Shown here: positions 1 through 64,000 of the stretch, piece after piece
Position numbering within the stretch: position 1 is the stretch's first letter
Layout of the letters: each line of letters starts with the position of its first letter
Assembly (NCBI GenBank): GCA_008360975.2
Contig: CM039211.1
Location: 3,708,767 to 3,772,766 of the forward strand
Origin: Lichenostomus cassidix
Lineage: Eukaryota; Chordata; Aves; Passeriformes; Meliphagidae
Length of the DNA: 64,000 bases
Direction of reading: 5' to 3'
Made by a program: the position numbers and the translations under genes
The notes under the pieces: model-generated
Told to the model about the DNA's origin: nothing
Seen by the model: the letters and a program-made list of their open reading frames with translations, nothing else
The model's database searches: none

Positions 1-3000
1 CAGGGCACTCAGGCACAAGGCATTACTGCCTGGACCTTCCACAGGACATCATAACTCAGGGATGACCTTTGGAATGCCTGGGCAGAGTCCTGGAGGGAGG
101 GAAACAGAGCCCAGCTCCTCTCAGGGATGCTCAAAGGAGAGGAAACAATGGGCAAAAACTCATCTCAGCACAAGAAAACACTATTTAATTCATTTTTCTG
201 GCTCTTTGTGGGTTTTTTTGTGGTCAAACACTGGGGAAAGATGTACAGAGAAGTTATAAAATCTCCATAAATTGAAATAATCAGAATTCCTGGTCATCCT
301 GCTCTGCCTGACCCATCTTTGAGCAGGGAGGTTTGCAGAGGTGACTCCAGAGTGCCTTTAATCCTCAGCTGTTCTGATATTCCAAGGAAATGGAGGTACA
401 GCAGAGTCTCATTTTCATCAGACATTGCAGAAATCTCACACAAAGTTTCAATACAAACTCCTCTGTTTTGCTTTTCATCCCTCAGTGTTTCTCATTGACT
501 AATTAAACTCCACTATCTGCAAGGAAACACCTCCTTCTCCCCCCAGCAACCAGCTAATTGCAAAAACTCATGATAATTTAAGGTTTCACCTATTCCAGCC
601 ACCATTTTCCACATAATTGGTGACAATTTGATGTCACCTGGGAGGTGGATGTGAAGCCAGCCTTGGTGGAAAATCACATTCTGCCACCATGGGACATCCA
701 AGCTTCCCCAGGTGCCACACACTTCTGCCCAGAATTTCCCTTCCAGAGGAATATTCAGTTTTATCTTGCTAATGAAAGCCACAGAAAGACCAAAAGCTCC
801 CAGTGGTGATTGCAGAGACAACAGAAAACATGTTTTCTTTATTCTTCATCTCACTCCAGCACTAGCTGTTGGCCATTCCTTCTCTCAGGGACCAATCCAG
901 AATACCTGCAGGGTTTTTTCTGCTTTCTGGGCTCATTTCACCATTTCCAAAAATACAGTAAAGTTGCATTTTCCACCTGCTGATCCACAGACCTGGGCTG
1001 GGGGGAGTGGCAGGGAAAGATGCACAGGGGATATTGCAGAGTTTTGGGGGAAAAAATGAAGAATCTTCTGCTCCCTGGAGGAAACCACAAAGATTTCAGA
1101 AGCCTGAAAATGGAGAGGATATTTTTCCTTACACTTTCAATTTAGCACACTTTTACCAGCAAATATACATTTTGTTTTATCAGATTCTTCCACACCACAA
1201 ATATATCTCAAGTAAAAAGTATACAAAATTAAAGCTGGAGGTTCTGTGTTCCAGGCATCAATCAATCATTCAAAATTATTAATTTTAAATTATCATTTAC
1301 AGGTTGCTTTTACAGTGATAAAAGCAACCAGACTGCAAATGAAACTGTGGTGGGCAGTGGGAAACCACAAAAAAGTGGTGATTTTAACAGAAATAAGAGA
1401 CACTTTTGACAGACAAAAAAACCACACAGAGAGTCCCCAGAGAGTCCAAGACAAAGTACTGAAAGGATTGTAAAAATTATTTCTGGGATTTTGCATAATT
1501 TTGGGGAAAATTGGAGGCTCATACTTTAAAGCTGAGACTTTCACCAATAAAACTACAGAACTTTGCAACCAGGAAAAAGAAAACCTATCAAAAGTGATGT
1601 GCAAAGCCAAAATTTCACTGCTCCAGTCACTACCTAAGGCTGAGAACTGAGTGAAAATATGAACTGTCCAAAATTAGTCAGACACCACTCTGTGTGCAGA
1701 GGATATGTGTGATTTATCTGAAGGATTCAGGGCTTATTTGGTTTCATCTGAATTTCCCACATTGTCGTTGCAATTGCAGCAAGTGGTGGAATTTCCATAT
1801 CAGCTTCCACCAAAAATCTCTGATACCTGAAAACACAATTTTGTGTAATATTCATGTTGAAATGGCAGTCTGTGCTCTTCAAGTGACACCAAGCAATCCT
1901 TAATTAGAACAGAGTCCTGCTGAAGTCTGGAGGTCTGGAGACAGAGGAATATATCAGGAATTTATCAGGAATATAAGATTATTTTCTCCCCTGGACACCT
2001 CCAGAATGGATCACTTTTATTTATTATAGCAGACAATGCTCACAGCTCTGCTGGTCTATCACGAGTTAACCCATAGCTGCAGCTGAAAGAACTGAAAATA
2101 AAGTAAAATAGGAAAAAAAAAACCCCAAAAATCCTGTTTTGCAGGCTGTTTCCCTGTGCAATAACCCTCCTGTGTGTGACATCTAGCGTTGGCTTGCCCG
2201 AAGGACAGCGCTGAGAGAGGCTCTGCTGGGCAGCTCTGCAGGAAAAAGGAGCCACAAGGGGACAACTTTGGGTTTTCCCAGCCACTCCTGGGTCACCCCA
2301 TCGGGGCTGGAGGGATTTATCCTGCCACATTCCCTGAAGGAAAGAAAGGCAAGGAGCCTGGAGGTCACAGATGTCACCAGGTCACCCCAGCTCATGGCAC
2401 AGGGTGAGGAAAAAGTGCATTATTATGAATTATTTGAGAACAGGTGTGGAATTGCCTCACCCAGCCTAGCAAGGCTATTGCTAGTATTGAACCTGAAACT
2501 AATAAACCGAGTTTGTTCCATTTAAAGAGTGAATAAAGAGAGTTTCACAGGTGTTTTTGGGGAGTGCAGGAGGTCAGCTCATAACCAGAGATCAGCTAGG
2601 GAAAGACACTTCCCTGAGTGAGCCTCAGTGCTCTGATTTCCATACAAATTGCAAGGAATGCCTGAGCTGTATTTCAGACCCTTAATTGGACACAAATCTG
2701 ATGACCACTGCTAGCAGAGCCGCTGACATTTGTAATTGCAGTCCTTGTCAGTGGTCAGGTCCAATAAATAAAGCTCAGATGAGTTGCTTTTCAGAGGATC
2801 TTAATACAATTATAAGGGGGAAAAAAGCCAGGCAGAGGGTGAACGATATTTCTGTTCTTCAATCCTCCTGGTACTTCTGTAAAGCTACCCTCAGCTCTGC
2901 ACCCTCTTTGGAATCTCACCTTTATCAGTCATTGCCAGGGGAAAACACAAAATCCTCAGGAGCCTCTCTTGCTGACTGCCTGGTAGGAAGAAGAAATATG

Positions 3001-6000
3001 CTTTTAAAGCATGTGGTTTGTAGTTTCCATTTGAAACAGTATTTCTGGCTTAAGATTAAATTTGCTATTTCAGCCAAGGCTGTCTAGGGATATAAAGAAA
3101 GGGAAAGGTTATAGGAAGGTAGAGAATTTTTCATTCCTCTAACTGATCTAGTTTAGAAAAAGACATTTTTACAGGGCAGGGGAAAATGAAACCCCTCCAA
3201 TCCTCTGTTTCAACAGAAAAACTGAGAAAGAGCTGCTGGGAGTGCAGTCCTTTCTTTTTTCCTCCCTCAGCACAGAAAACATTTATGTCAAACTGCAGAG
3301 CTCTGACTTGAATCTGCATATCACCAAGTTTTCGTGGCCAATCCACACACAAAAAGTGATTTTCAGTCCACCCTGGGCACTGATCACTGCTGCAAAATCT
3401 GAGGGTATTCCTCCTCCATGCAGGAGAAAACTCGTGGCACATTTTCCTTGGGAAAAAGCAGAAAACATCCCCAACTCACAGGCCACATGAGGTCACTGCT
3501 TCTCACCAGCTGGAAACATCAACAGATGGAGTTCTGGAGATTTGGGTTTGGCCTTTGGCTGCCGAATCAGACTGAGACACCTCGTTTTGCAGAGGACTGT
3601 AACTAATCACAGAGCTAATGAAAATAGCTCTGTCCACGCTCAGCTACCAAGGGGAAATAGAATTCCAGGGGCGTAGCAGGGAATCAGATGCCTGGGAAAC
3701 TAATTTGGAAAGCCTTGGCTGTTAAAACACTGATATCCACCTCAAAGCCCCTATCACAGTCCGTAGCTGGTTGCATATGATTAAAAAAATAAAAGCTAAT
3801 ATCATGACTTCGTAGTCAGTGGACACTAATCCTGAGGTAGAATCTGTTGAATTGCAAATCCCTGTAAATCCTTCTCAACTGACACATCACAGACACTTGT
3901 TTATCCTCCTTTTCCCTAATTCACCTGCAGAAATGCCCAACCACACCCACCTTGTTCTGCCTGACACTGAGAGGGAACAGTTTTGTGTGTCCTCTGTGTG
4001 CTTTAGGTTGGCCAAATGGCCCTTCAATGGACCTCGTGTTTCTGCAGTAAAATATGCAGAGGAAAAGGAAAAACACCCTGATGTTTGAGGATTGTTGTTG
4101 TGTGAGGAGAGACTCAGAGCTTCAGTGGGGCTGCTGAGGAGGAGGCAAACACTCCACCCTTCTGCTCCAAGGTAAAATCTGAAAATTGGTCCTGATCTGG
4201 TCAGAAAGGCCAGTTTTGTCTCAAGGAAACAAATGTGGGAAGAGGCTGAAACCCCAAGCTGCATTTTCTCTGAAAACACAATTTTCAGCACTCTCGTTAG
4301 TGATCACTGCTTTAATAAAGGATCACAGTGCCACCATGAAGACCCAAAAGGTGCAGGCAAATAATATAGGTTTTTTTCCTTTCAGTTCAAGAAACTTTAA
4401 AAGTGGTCACAATGACAAATATATTAAAAAAAAAGCACTGGAATTTCCTGAGTCAGTTCACCATAAAGTTAATAATAAAATGCACAAAGTTGCTGTTGGT
4501 GCAAAGCTTTACACCTCAGTGTTGACTTCTGAGAGTGTCTGCCTGTTACCGGAGCAGCTCTTTTTCCAGTGTACCATGAAGGCATCAGATTCAACCCTTA
4601 CAGCACAGGTCCTGAAATATTTGGGGGATTTATTGATTTTCCCAATCACTCAGCTATGCAGACTTCATTAAAAAGCAGAAATATTCAGCCTAGTAGCTTC
4701 CAAGCAAAACCTAAAAAAAAATTAGTTAAAATCAGTAACTTTCCACCATTTCCTTGTGTTCCAGATCCCACAGATCTGTAAGCAAGCCTTAAAAATGAAA
4801 AAATTGGTCTGTGCTCATGGCAAACAGAGTTTCCTCATGACACATTTTCTGTCTGAATATTTGTTTTTGCTGATAGTTGTATTTAGAGCTTCAGCTCTGC
4901 CATTCTGAACTTGTACTGAGCACACCGGGAAGAAAGTCATGGACATCTCATCATTTGTTTTTGACTCTGTATTGGTAAACATTGCCCCTGGGCCTGATGT
5001 TAATCACACTGCAAAATCAGGTACTGCATGAAAACAACAAATACTGGAGCAAAGCCTGAAATCTCAGGTGTGCTGAACCATTTAGGGCTGGAAATTAGTT
5101 TGCACAAGCCCAGATCTAAATGAAGAACAAGGCGTGGGGAGGTTTGAAATCTTGTAAGATCAAGTTCTTTATGTTTGTGCACTTCCTCATGATCCTTGGA
5201 GGTAGGTACTTACCTGCAGGATGGAAAATAATGCCCAAAAGCCATAAGAAATGTGGCTTTTTGGCATTGCTCATGCACTCATTAGCAATTAGTACACTCA
5301 TTCTTTAATCTATTGTATTTTTTCCTTCCTGGCCCTGGTTCATGTCAGATCAGATTACTCAAAACTGGTGAAGATATAAAACTGGTAATGATATTTAACT
5401 GGCATTGTAGCCACCCAGAGCAATCCTTTCAAAAGCTGAACAACAATATTAATTATCACTGAAAAAAAAAGTGTCCTAAAGATTTGTAAGGCATCTTTAA
5501 ATTTTACCACATCTTGATAAGCTCCCAGGAATGAAAAGTCTCTGAGTCACTAGGGAATCCATCATGAACAAGAATAATTTTTGAGGTGATAAATTCTCCT
5601 TAATGCTATCAAATATTTCCTCTGTTCAGGTAATTTTCTTGCTTTTGAGACTTTAGGAAAAGTCCTGGTTAGTTTTCCATATTTTTCCTGACTTTTTCCT
5701 CTCTTCTTTTAAACTTTCAGTAAGTAATTTTACTTTTTAAGTAAATATTACAGGAAAGCAAATAGTTTTTTCACATCCAACTCCCTGAGTGATGGTATCT
5801 CAGATGTCAGGCAGCTGCAGGAAGGGTAAGAAACAGAGAGATACAGCCACTTAAAATGAAAAAAAATCCATTCTGCTACTGTCACCCCTCTGGCTGTTTC
5901 ACCCAGAGATGTTTTGCTCTCGGGCATAACTATATGGGTTTAATTTTTCCATGTGTGTGAAGCTGAAGATGTCATAATTGTGAATAAAATCCATGTATTT

Positions 6001-9000
6001 CAATTCTTCCTGGAGTTTATCTCACTCTTCAGTGTGGAGAGGCTGATCTTGGAGAGACAATTACTGACATCCACCAAAACTTAACCCCAGACAATGAGTT
6101 TTTAATGATATTTCTCCAGTCTCCAGCTCTTCCTCCCTACCCACTCGTGAATCAGATATGTAGTACATAAATACATTTGTATAATGTAATATATAAACAG
6201 ATTTGTATAATCCGTTCCTAATGTTTATGCTAAATTTGATGTTTTCCCCATTTTAGAGGAAAGGCTGAATAACACACCTCCTTGTGCTTGAATTCTGTGA
6301 TTTCCTGGAATAAATTCCAGCACAGGGATGGACACTGCCTTGGTCCTGCTGCCTCAGAGGTGTGAAGCAGCATTTCATGTCCAAATTAAAGTGGACAGCT
6401 TTCCCTTGATTTGGGACCAATCTAGTTAGCTAATATCCAGTATATTGCCTATCTCAGAAGGCTTTTGCATTCTAAACCCCAATTTTTTCATTAAATTTCA
6501 CATCTGGGATCTGTTCTGCAGGGAGAATCTCCCAAGAGCAGCACTAAGTGATGCTGGATGTCCAAGGCTCTTATCTTTGGGTGTCGTTTCCCTCCAGCAA
6601 TATGTTAATGTCACTTCAGCTTGCAAGATCCCTGTGTCCACACAGGCTGTCATTTTAAACTCTAGTGTTTGGGTTTACAAGTGCAAACAGCTGTTCCTAA
6701 CCATTTTCAAGGACTAGAGAGTGACAGGAAGTGTAGCCCACTTGTGCAAACACAGGTTAAAAGGTCTCATCTTGAGGAAAAGGTCCTGAAGGATTGGAGT
6801 GGCTTTAAAAAATTAAAAAATAAAAAACACCTATCCCTCTAGAGTGCAAACAAAATCCACCACCAAAGCACACAGACATTTAGGCCAGTTTATCAAAAAC
6901 TAGAATGCCATATGTTTTTTATCTTATATAGCTGTTCTACTGATGTGCATTTGCTGGGGTTGTCGCTGTCTGGTTGGTCTAAACTCATTGCAATAAATTC
7001 TAATTCCTGCCTAATACAAAGCTAACCCAGATTGATTTTCCACTTTGAAATCAATACCCACATAGTTTTTCTCCCATCACCCTTGCTGCATTTTTATCTC
7101 TGCCATCAGAATTCCCTTTCACAACAATATTTTTTTATTATTATTTTCAATCTTCTTCCTCTGCAAACATCAGCCTGGAAAGCTTTTCCACAGGGAGTGA
7201 GCCAGGCTGTGGGCACAGGAGGGACAAGGGAGAATAGGGATCAGTATTCCAAATTATATTTTTTCCCTTAAAGCATCATCCTCTGGTCTGTCAGTGCTGG
7301 CACAGTGCAAGGAGACAGGAGTTTGCTCCAGATCCTCCTGCAGGGCTGAGGGAGATGAGTTCTGCCAGGCTCAGAGAGGCTTTGGGACCATCAGTGCCTC
7401 TGCCCTGGGTTCAGGATTCTTGTTATGACCTAAAAGGATGAGAAAACCAGCACAACCTGCTCAGGCTAGTGACAGAAAACATCTTTATTTGCCCCAAAAG
7501 CAAAGGGGAAGATCTCTCATTTCAGCCTTTTGCCATCAGCTGTTTCCAAGCTGCAGATAGCAGCCTGGCTGCAGCATGGTTTGAAATTCACCAAAATGCA
7601 CAGGTTTTGCTAAGAGAGAACACTTTCCCGTGGGAATGAACTTTTGGGAGACACAGGGGCTGTTAGCCTGCCATGAACTAAAAAATCCATGTAGTTTGGG
7701 GTTTTTTGGATCCTTGGTAAGAATTTTTGAGCTTTGATAACACGGGAATCCTTTTGATTCCTGGATTTTGCATCCTTGCAAAGGGTTTGAGCACATCTGG
7801 AAGCTGAACTGGATTAAATTCCCTTCAGGAGGAACCAAAGGGATCTCTCATTCAGCAAACAGTACCATCAGCCATATCTGGTGCTTCTTCCTCCTTTCCC
7901 AAGCTTATTAAGAATATACATTTCAACAAAGACACGGAGCTGGGGTGAGCTCAGCATTTATTCTAGCTCTGAATAAAGTAAACTGGGATCCTGCTACTTT
8001 TTGCAATTAAATCTTCCACCACCTGCTTAGAAAAGTCATTTTATTCCCGTTTTTGCTCTTTTTATTTTTTCAAACATGTAAAAGGACAGGGCCTTCAGAG
8101 AACACTCAGGTCTGCTGCAGATCTTTTTCTACCACCTGTGCCAAACCTCTGCTTTGCTCTTTTTCTCTTCATTTCTCCCACCTATTGGCATCTGGAAATC
8201 TGGAGGCATTCTAGATGGTGTCGTGAATCCAATAAATTCCTCCCTGGTACAACTCAAGGCTCTGTTTCTCTGTTTTATCAGCATTTATACACTGACTGAA
8301 CCTCTGGAGCAGCAACAGCTAATGGCCTCCCCACTTGAAAATATTTATTTGCCATCAAATTGCACTCTGCAACGTCTAAAGCTTCCTTCCAGGTCTGCTG
8401 CTGAAATGCTCAAATGAGACACCTTTTTCTGGATGGTGTTTCTGTCCTTAATTCTTGTCTCTGCCATGCTGGCAGCTCTGTGTGGCCTTCAGGCTTTCAT
8501 CCATGCTTCATCCAAGCATTGTTTGTATCTTTTTCGTCATTCATCTGGAAAACAATGTGCTCATAGAGTGTTGTACAACTCACTGCTTAAAATCAATAAT
8601 GCAAGTGGTGTGTTTTCTCTGGAAAAGGATGGATTTGCCTCTTTGCACAGCTGTTGCAGTTTCACCTCCCATTGCCCAGGAACTCTGCTTGTGCTCAGGG
8701 CAGAGATGGTGCCTACAGAAATTAGGATTTTTCTCTTAAAAGAGGTAAAAAGACAAAAACCTAGACCATACCCACACTCTGAACCTCAGTGTTCCTGCAG
8801 CCACTGCCCTGGCAAGGAAACTCCTGATGCCAAAGCCCTGTTGGCAGCAAATCCTTGCACTGTCAGCTCCCCTGCTGGCCCAGCTGCTGCAGCTCCAGGC
8901 ATTTGTGTTTTCTCCTACAGGACTCCTCCATCCCCAGTCTCTGGCAAGTTGTGATGTCTCAGGCAGGAGATCCCATGGAAACTAAAGGAGTTCTGCCACC

Positions 9001-9268
9001 ACAGAGATGTCCCTTTCTCATTTCAAGAAGCTGTGCATCTATGAGGGTGTAGCTGGGAAAAAAAGGATGTGTGCACCATCCAGCACCTTCTCCTGCTGTC
9101 TGAGAAGCTCTCCCAAAAGAATTGGCCTGGCTGGCTCCTGCCCTGAGTGGTGTCAGCTCTGGAATTCGAGTACTGTCAGTTCCTGAAGGGGCAGGAGGAT
9201 GTTCAGAGCAGAAATGGGTACATTGCAGAGACTTTCATGAGCACAAAAAATGCAAAATCTGTTCTCAA
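1..9268. other. Intergenic sequence downstream of VCAN
   Basis: 9.3 kb without a supported gene. Open frames are short (the longest are about 130-175 codons) and show no domains, signal peptides or repeats of known families. In human the next gene on this side is HAPLN1 in tail-to-tail orientation, so part of a plus-strand HAPLN1 3' UTR could reach into this region. Plus-strand AATAAA-type signals exist (near 2094, 2500, 4315, 5985 and 7972), but nothing identifies a transcript. A GC-richer patch lies at about 2180-2410. Confidence 0.7.
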
Positions 9269-9640
9269 ATCATGGAACCATGGGATGGTTTGGGTTGGAA
9301 GGGACCTTAAAGCCCATCCAGTGCCACCCCTGCCCTGGCAGGGACACCTCCCACTGTCCCAGGCTGCTCCAAGCCCCAGTGTCCAACCTGGCCTTGGACA
9401 CTGCCAGGGATCCAGGGGCAGCCACAGCTTCTCTGGGAATTCCATCCCAGGGCCTCCCCACCCTGCCAGGGAACAACTCCTTCCCAATACCCCATCTAAC
9501 CTGCCCTCTCTGTTTAAAGCCATTCCCCCTTGTCACATTCCCCTGTCACTCCAAGCCCTTCTGAAATCTCTGGTTTTGTCTCCTACCCCTCCACTCCAAC
9601 CCCAGCTCTGCTCCACAGGCTCAGAGGTGCTCCAGGTGAA
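9269..9640 (-). mobile_element. CR1 LINE 3' segment, young copy, just downstream of VCAN
   Basis: Reverse complement of a CR1 3' end: 'ggtttgggttggaagggacc', 'gtgccacccctgccctggc' and 'caaccccagctctgctccac'. It is close in sequence to the copy at 48632-49080 but inverted relative to it. The tail is the short, altered octamer run near 9269-9285. It is 5'-truncated and non-autonomous. Confidence 0.92.
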
Positions 9641-9878
9641 GGAATGATGGAATTTGTCCTGGTGGCTCCCTGGCTTCACAGCAGAGCCAGCTCTGTGACA
9701 CGAGTGTGTGCATTCTGCATGAGGTACAGAAACATTTCTGGGTTTACATCAGTATGGGAAAAATTCTCCAGAGCTGAGTAACTTGCCATTCCCTGTCTGA
9801 ATAAACAAGCATGGGTGACAGGTTTTTTTAGGGTTTTTTTGTCGTTTCTTTTTTAATAAGGAATGTTGTCAGTCCTAT

Positions 9879-9884
9879 TTTATT
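9879..9884 (-). promoter_or_regulatory. VCAN: Candidate polyadenylation signal AATAAA (distal)
   Basis: AATAAA on the minus strand in the context cgcataataaaatagg, about 2.6 kb after the stop. It is the last canonical signal before the CR1 copy and intergenic sequence, which makes it the most likely distal end of the transcript. Confidence 0.4.
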
Positions 9885-10810
9885 ATGCGTAATAGAAGGA
9901 GGTGAAAAAAAAATCAATATAAGCACTGCATCTAACCTAATTAAAACTACAATCACAATGTTATCTGAATGTCTTACAACATTGTTTAAATCCAACAAGT
10001 AGACAAGAAAACAACAAATCTATGCAGGGTTTTTTATACATATGGTGAGAAAGTTTGCAAAGTGTTAAAATATATTTTCTGTTCTGTGTGTTTCTGGTAC
10101 AAGGAAGTGATGTGTAGATTAGTGTATATTCATGAACAGAGCCTTGACTTTTACAAGCAATAATCGACTTCAAAACATACAACGTATATCTTAAAATATC
10201 CCCTAAAGCTGCTCATATAAAGTCAAATCCAGCACCTACTAAAGTTCAGCCAGCTGACTCTTTGACTCCAGTGGGCACTTGACCAAGCCCATGGTAATTG
10301 TGAAGTACCTGACAGTCTAGTTGTATTCATATGAAAAAAATCACATTGCATAGATTTAAACAGGAAGACATGCAATAACAAGACAAGTCACAGTATAGCA
10401 AAACCTTGTTTCTTTGGTGAAACAGAAGCAGATATAAAAGTTACAAAGATTTTAGACTTTCATTCACAAAAAAAACCCCAGACATTCACATTATACACTA
10501 TACAAGATAATAATATAAATAGAGAAAAGTATTATGTGCATTGTTTGGGGGCGAGGGGTGGGGAATGGACCAGCCAAGGCTGAGCATGGTGAGGAGCAGC
10601 CACTGCCCTCCTCAAGGTCAGGGGAAGATGTTTGGAGCTGTTTCAGGGTCACTCCAAGGGCAGCTCTGCCGTGTTGGCTGGGTTTCAATTCTTCTCCTTT
10701 CCCTTTCAGTTTTTTTTTCCATCACAACCCCACATGAACACAAAGGTGTAAACCTCGCGCCTGCGTGTATTTTCCATGTCACTTTAAAAGGTACATCCTA
10801 AGAAACTTAC

Positions 10811-10816
10811 TTTATT
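10811..10816 (-). promoter_or_regulatory. VCAN: Candidate polyadenylation signal AATAAA (proximal)
   Basis: AATAAA on the minus strand in the context gaaaataaagtaag, about 1.66 kb after the stop and at the end of a long A-rich tract. The tract itself can also prime false 3' ends in oligo-dT libraries. Confidence 0.4.
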
Positions 10817-12475
10817 TTCACCTTTTTTAATTATTATTTTGTCTTTCTTTCTTTTTTTTTTTTTAAAATTTTTTTTTTTTTTTTGTCCTGTGCCCAAAGG
10901 TGTGCAAGGCACTTTGCAGGAATAGCAGTCCTTTCCGTGGAGAGGTCGTTTCAAACGTCACCTTCTACACTCACTGTACACATCGGGGTCAGCTGTGGCA
11001 CTGACCAGGGCAAGAAATCAAAACAGAAAACTCCTAAATACACACTGCACCAGCTACGAACCTAGAACCAATCTGTGCACACACTTCTGTAGAGAAAGCC
11101 AAGATCCTGATTCTTCTGCAGGTCACACAGTTCTCACCCATCCAACCTCAAACAAGTCATCCTGTTTAGCAGGAATTTTGTTCTCCAGGGAAAAAGAGCA
11201 AGCTGAACTGAAAGATGGTTCCAAAAGTGGAGCTCAGGGGCTAATACTGCACAGGTGAGCTCTCTGAATCTTCTTTGCATGGGTAAAATAACATCCAATA
11301 AATTAAATCAGTATGGCTTACTTCATTTATTTATGTACGCTTCACAGCTGCAGCATTCATACACAAACATTCATTACTTTATAAAAAGATTAAAAAATGG
11401 TTATATATACAAAATTATTTACTTTTTTGATTTTTGTTTGTTTTTTACAAAAAAAAAATCCCCCAAACACCAGGTCTACCTCCATTTTTAGAATGCAGAG
11501 ACCTGTAATATAGACCTTGTGGTTAATATCGTGAAAGTAATTTTTTCCTTTTTTTCCTTTTATTGTCTCCTTAAAAAAAAAAAAAAAAAGAAAAAGTAAA
11601 AAAAAAAAAAAAAGTGGGCCTGGTTGATAAAAGTTAATGTATTAGCACTTGGAATTTTACAGGCTCTCCTTGTCATACACAACTCCTCCACGCAGTCCTT
11701 TCTCACGTGTGGTGAAGCTGGGATGGAGAGCAGAAAAAAAGTTCCATTTTGCAGTCCCTAGTTCATGCTTCATGCCACTTTTATGTGCTCTGTCTAAACT
11801 TTTCATCTCATGGGACAAAAAAACTGTACCTTGGGTGGGAATTGGCACAGTTCCCATTAAAAAAAAGAAAATAAAAAAAACCAAAACAAAAGCAAAATCA
11901 TGTCACTTGTGTGTTTATCTTCACCTGATAATAGCAAATTTCAGTCAGTGAAGTCATGATTTCAACCATTTCCAGCCTAGGTAAACAACACAGAAACAAC
12001 GTCATAAATGACTGAAGACCTCTGAGGCCGTTCTAACCATAAATATGCCTGAAATTAGTGTGACTTTTCATTTTATATACAGGACTTTAAAAACAACACA
12101 CAGTCAAACAACATTAAAATCATCTTATTTACATTTTCATTGGTGCTAAAATTGAGCCGTTTAAATATTGCAGAAGGCTGGTACATATCATAAAATGGTC
12201 CACACCGATGGCATATAGAAAACTAATAATCTTTATAGGCTGGAAATGGTTTCCTTTTATCCCCATAAGCACTTCTCCTCTTTTTTTATTTATTTCTTAA
12301 ATTTTCTGATAAACACCGCAACTTTTTTTTTTTTCTCCTTTTTTTTTTTGCCGTGAATACTGCAGTCCGTAGTTTTCGAAACGATTTTGATAATACTCCT
12401 ATAAGTGATAGAAAAAGGCACAGGAAGTTATGACTTTGGCTGAAATGGTGGAAATCCCCTTTCACCATTTAGCTC

Positions 12476-64000
<51,525 letters not shown>

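Larger units (their letters stand above)
9862..12475 (-). other. VCAN: VCAN 3' untranslated region (extent uncertain)
   Basis: About 2.6 kb of AT-rich, repeat-poor sequence follows the stop codon. In mRNA sense it holds AATAAA at 12285-12294 (overlapping pair), 11559-11564, 11326-11331, 10811-10816 and 9879-9884. The first is probably too close to the stop to be the main site. A site at 10811 gives a UTR of about 1.7 kb, near the human length as I remember it; one at 9879 gives about 2.6 kb. The UTR alternates U-rich tracts (mRNA sense; 11859-11899 and 11573-11613) with A-rich tracts (12323-12349, 11541-11564, 10811-10884). No coding potential was seen. The end point is an inference from signals only. 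Confidence 0.5.

Noticed and set aside
4186..4671. 161-codon plus-strand open frame in the intergenic region
   Set aside because: No recognisable domain, signal peptide, splice context or composition typical of coding sequence; AT-rich with poly-A runs.
7450..7500. AATAAA on the minus strand near 7475, as if ending a second minus-strand transcript
   Set aside because: A single hexamer with no upstream coding evidence. It could be chance or an LTR remnant; not enough to annotate.
8433..8954. 173-codon plus-strand open frame with a hydrophobic start
   Set aside because: An overlapping frame of similar length exists and there is no family resemblance. It may be background, though I cannot exclude a lineage-specific transcript.
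9147..9647. Pro-rich 166-codon open frame
   Set aside because: It overlaps the CR1 3' segment; similar frames recur in the CR1 copy at 48.9 kb.
1..9861. Possible HAPLN1 3' UTR on the plus strand
   Set aside because: Supported only by remembered gene order in human (VCAN and HAPLN1 tail to tail). No HAPLN1 coding sequence or recognisable UTR was seen.

Overview
The window is bird nuclear DNA. It holds the 3' two-thirds of one gene, versican (VCAN), which lies entirely on the minus strand. The bird assignment rests on three things: CR1 LINE copies, one of which ends in the ATTCTATG-type octamer tail; compact introns compared with mammals (from memory); and versican exons that are close to, but clearly different from, the human protein. 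The CR1 3' wording (for example 'ggcactggatggga') looks more like a songbird than a chicken. VCAN lies on the Z chromosome in birds as far as I recall; the window itself cannot show this.

Reading the minus strand from the right edge, and numbering exons as in human VCAN, the layout is: GAG-alpha exon 7 (61330-64000, its 5' part outside the window); a 17.4 kb intron; GAG-beta exon 8 (38457-43949, 1831 codons); EGF1 exon 9 (36231-36344); EGF2 exon 10 (34664-34777); three C-type lectin exons 11-13 (27439-27597, 26213-26295, 14356-14500); CCP/sushi exon 14 (13676-13858); and terminal exon 15, with stop codon at 12476-12478 and an AU-rich 3' UTR to about 9.86 kb (or about 10.8 kb). The nine coding segments total 9093 nt, exactly 3031 codons including the stop, with no frameshift or internal stop. 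All eight introns are GT-AG. Both GAG exons end in phase 1, and the exons on either side join in phase 1. Skipping either or both therefore keeps frame, which is the basis of the V0/V1/V2/V3 isoforms.

The product is a secreted chondroitin sulfate proteoglycan. The GAG exons encode the extended, acidic, Ser/Thr-rich region carrying the sugar chains and the ADAMTS cleavage site. The EGF-EGF-lectin-CCP block is the globular G3 domain that binds matrix partners. The hyaluronan-binding G1 domain lies beyond the right edge.

Positions 1 to about 9.86 kb are intergenic with one young CR1 copy and no supported gene. The noncoding space holds several CR1 pieces, a (GGAA)n tract in the GAG-alpha/GAG-beta intron, a 28-bp minisatellite whose unit is a small hairpin, a three-copy tandem repeat in the last intron with a hairpin in each copy, and some long perfect inverted repeats. 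I found no bacterial-type system, no CRISPR, and no second protein gene. The most interesting points are the CTLD exon squeezed between a hairpin minisatellite and a CR1 copy, the changed ADAMTS cleavage context, and the repeat structures next to alternatively spliced exons.
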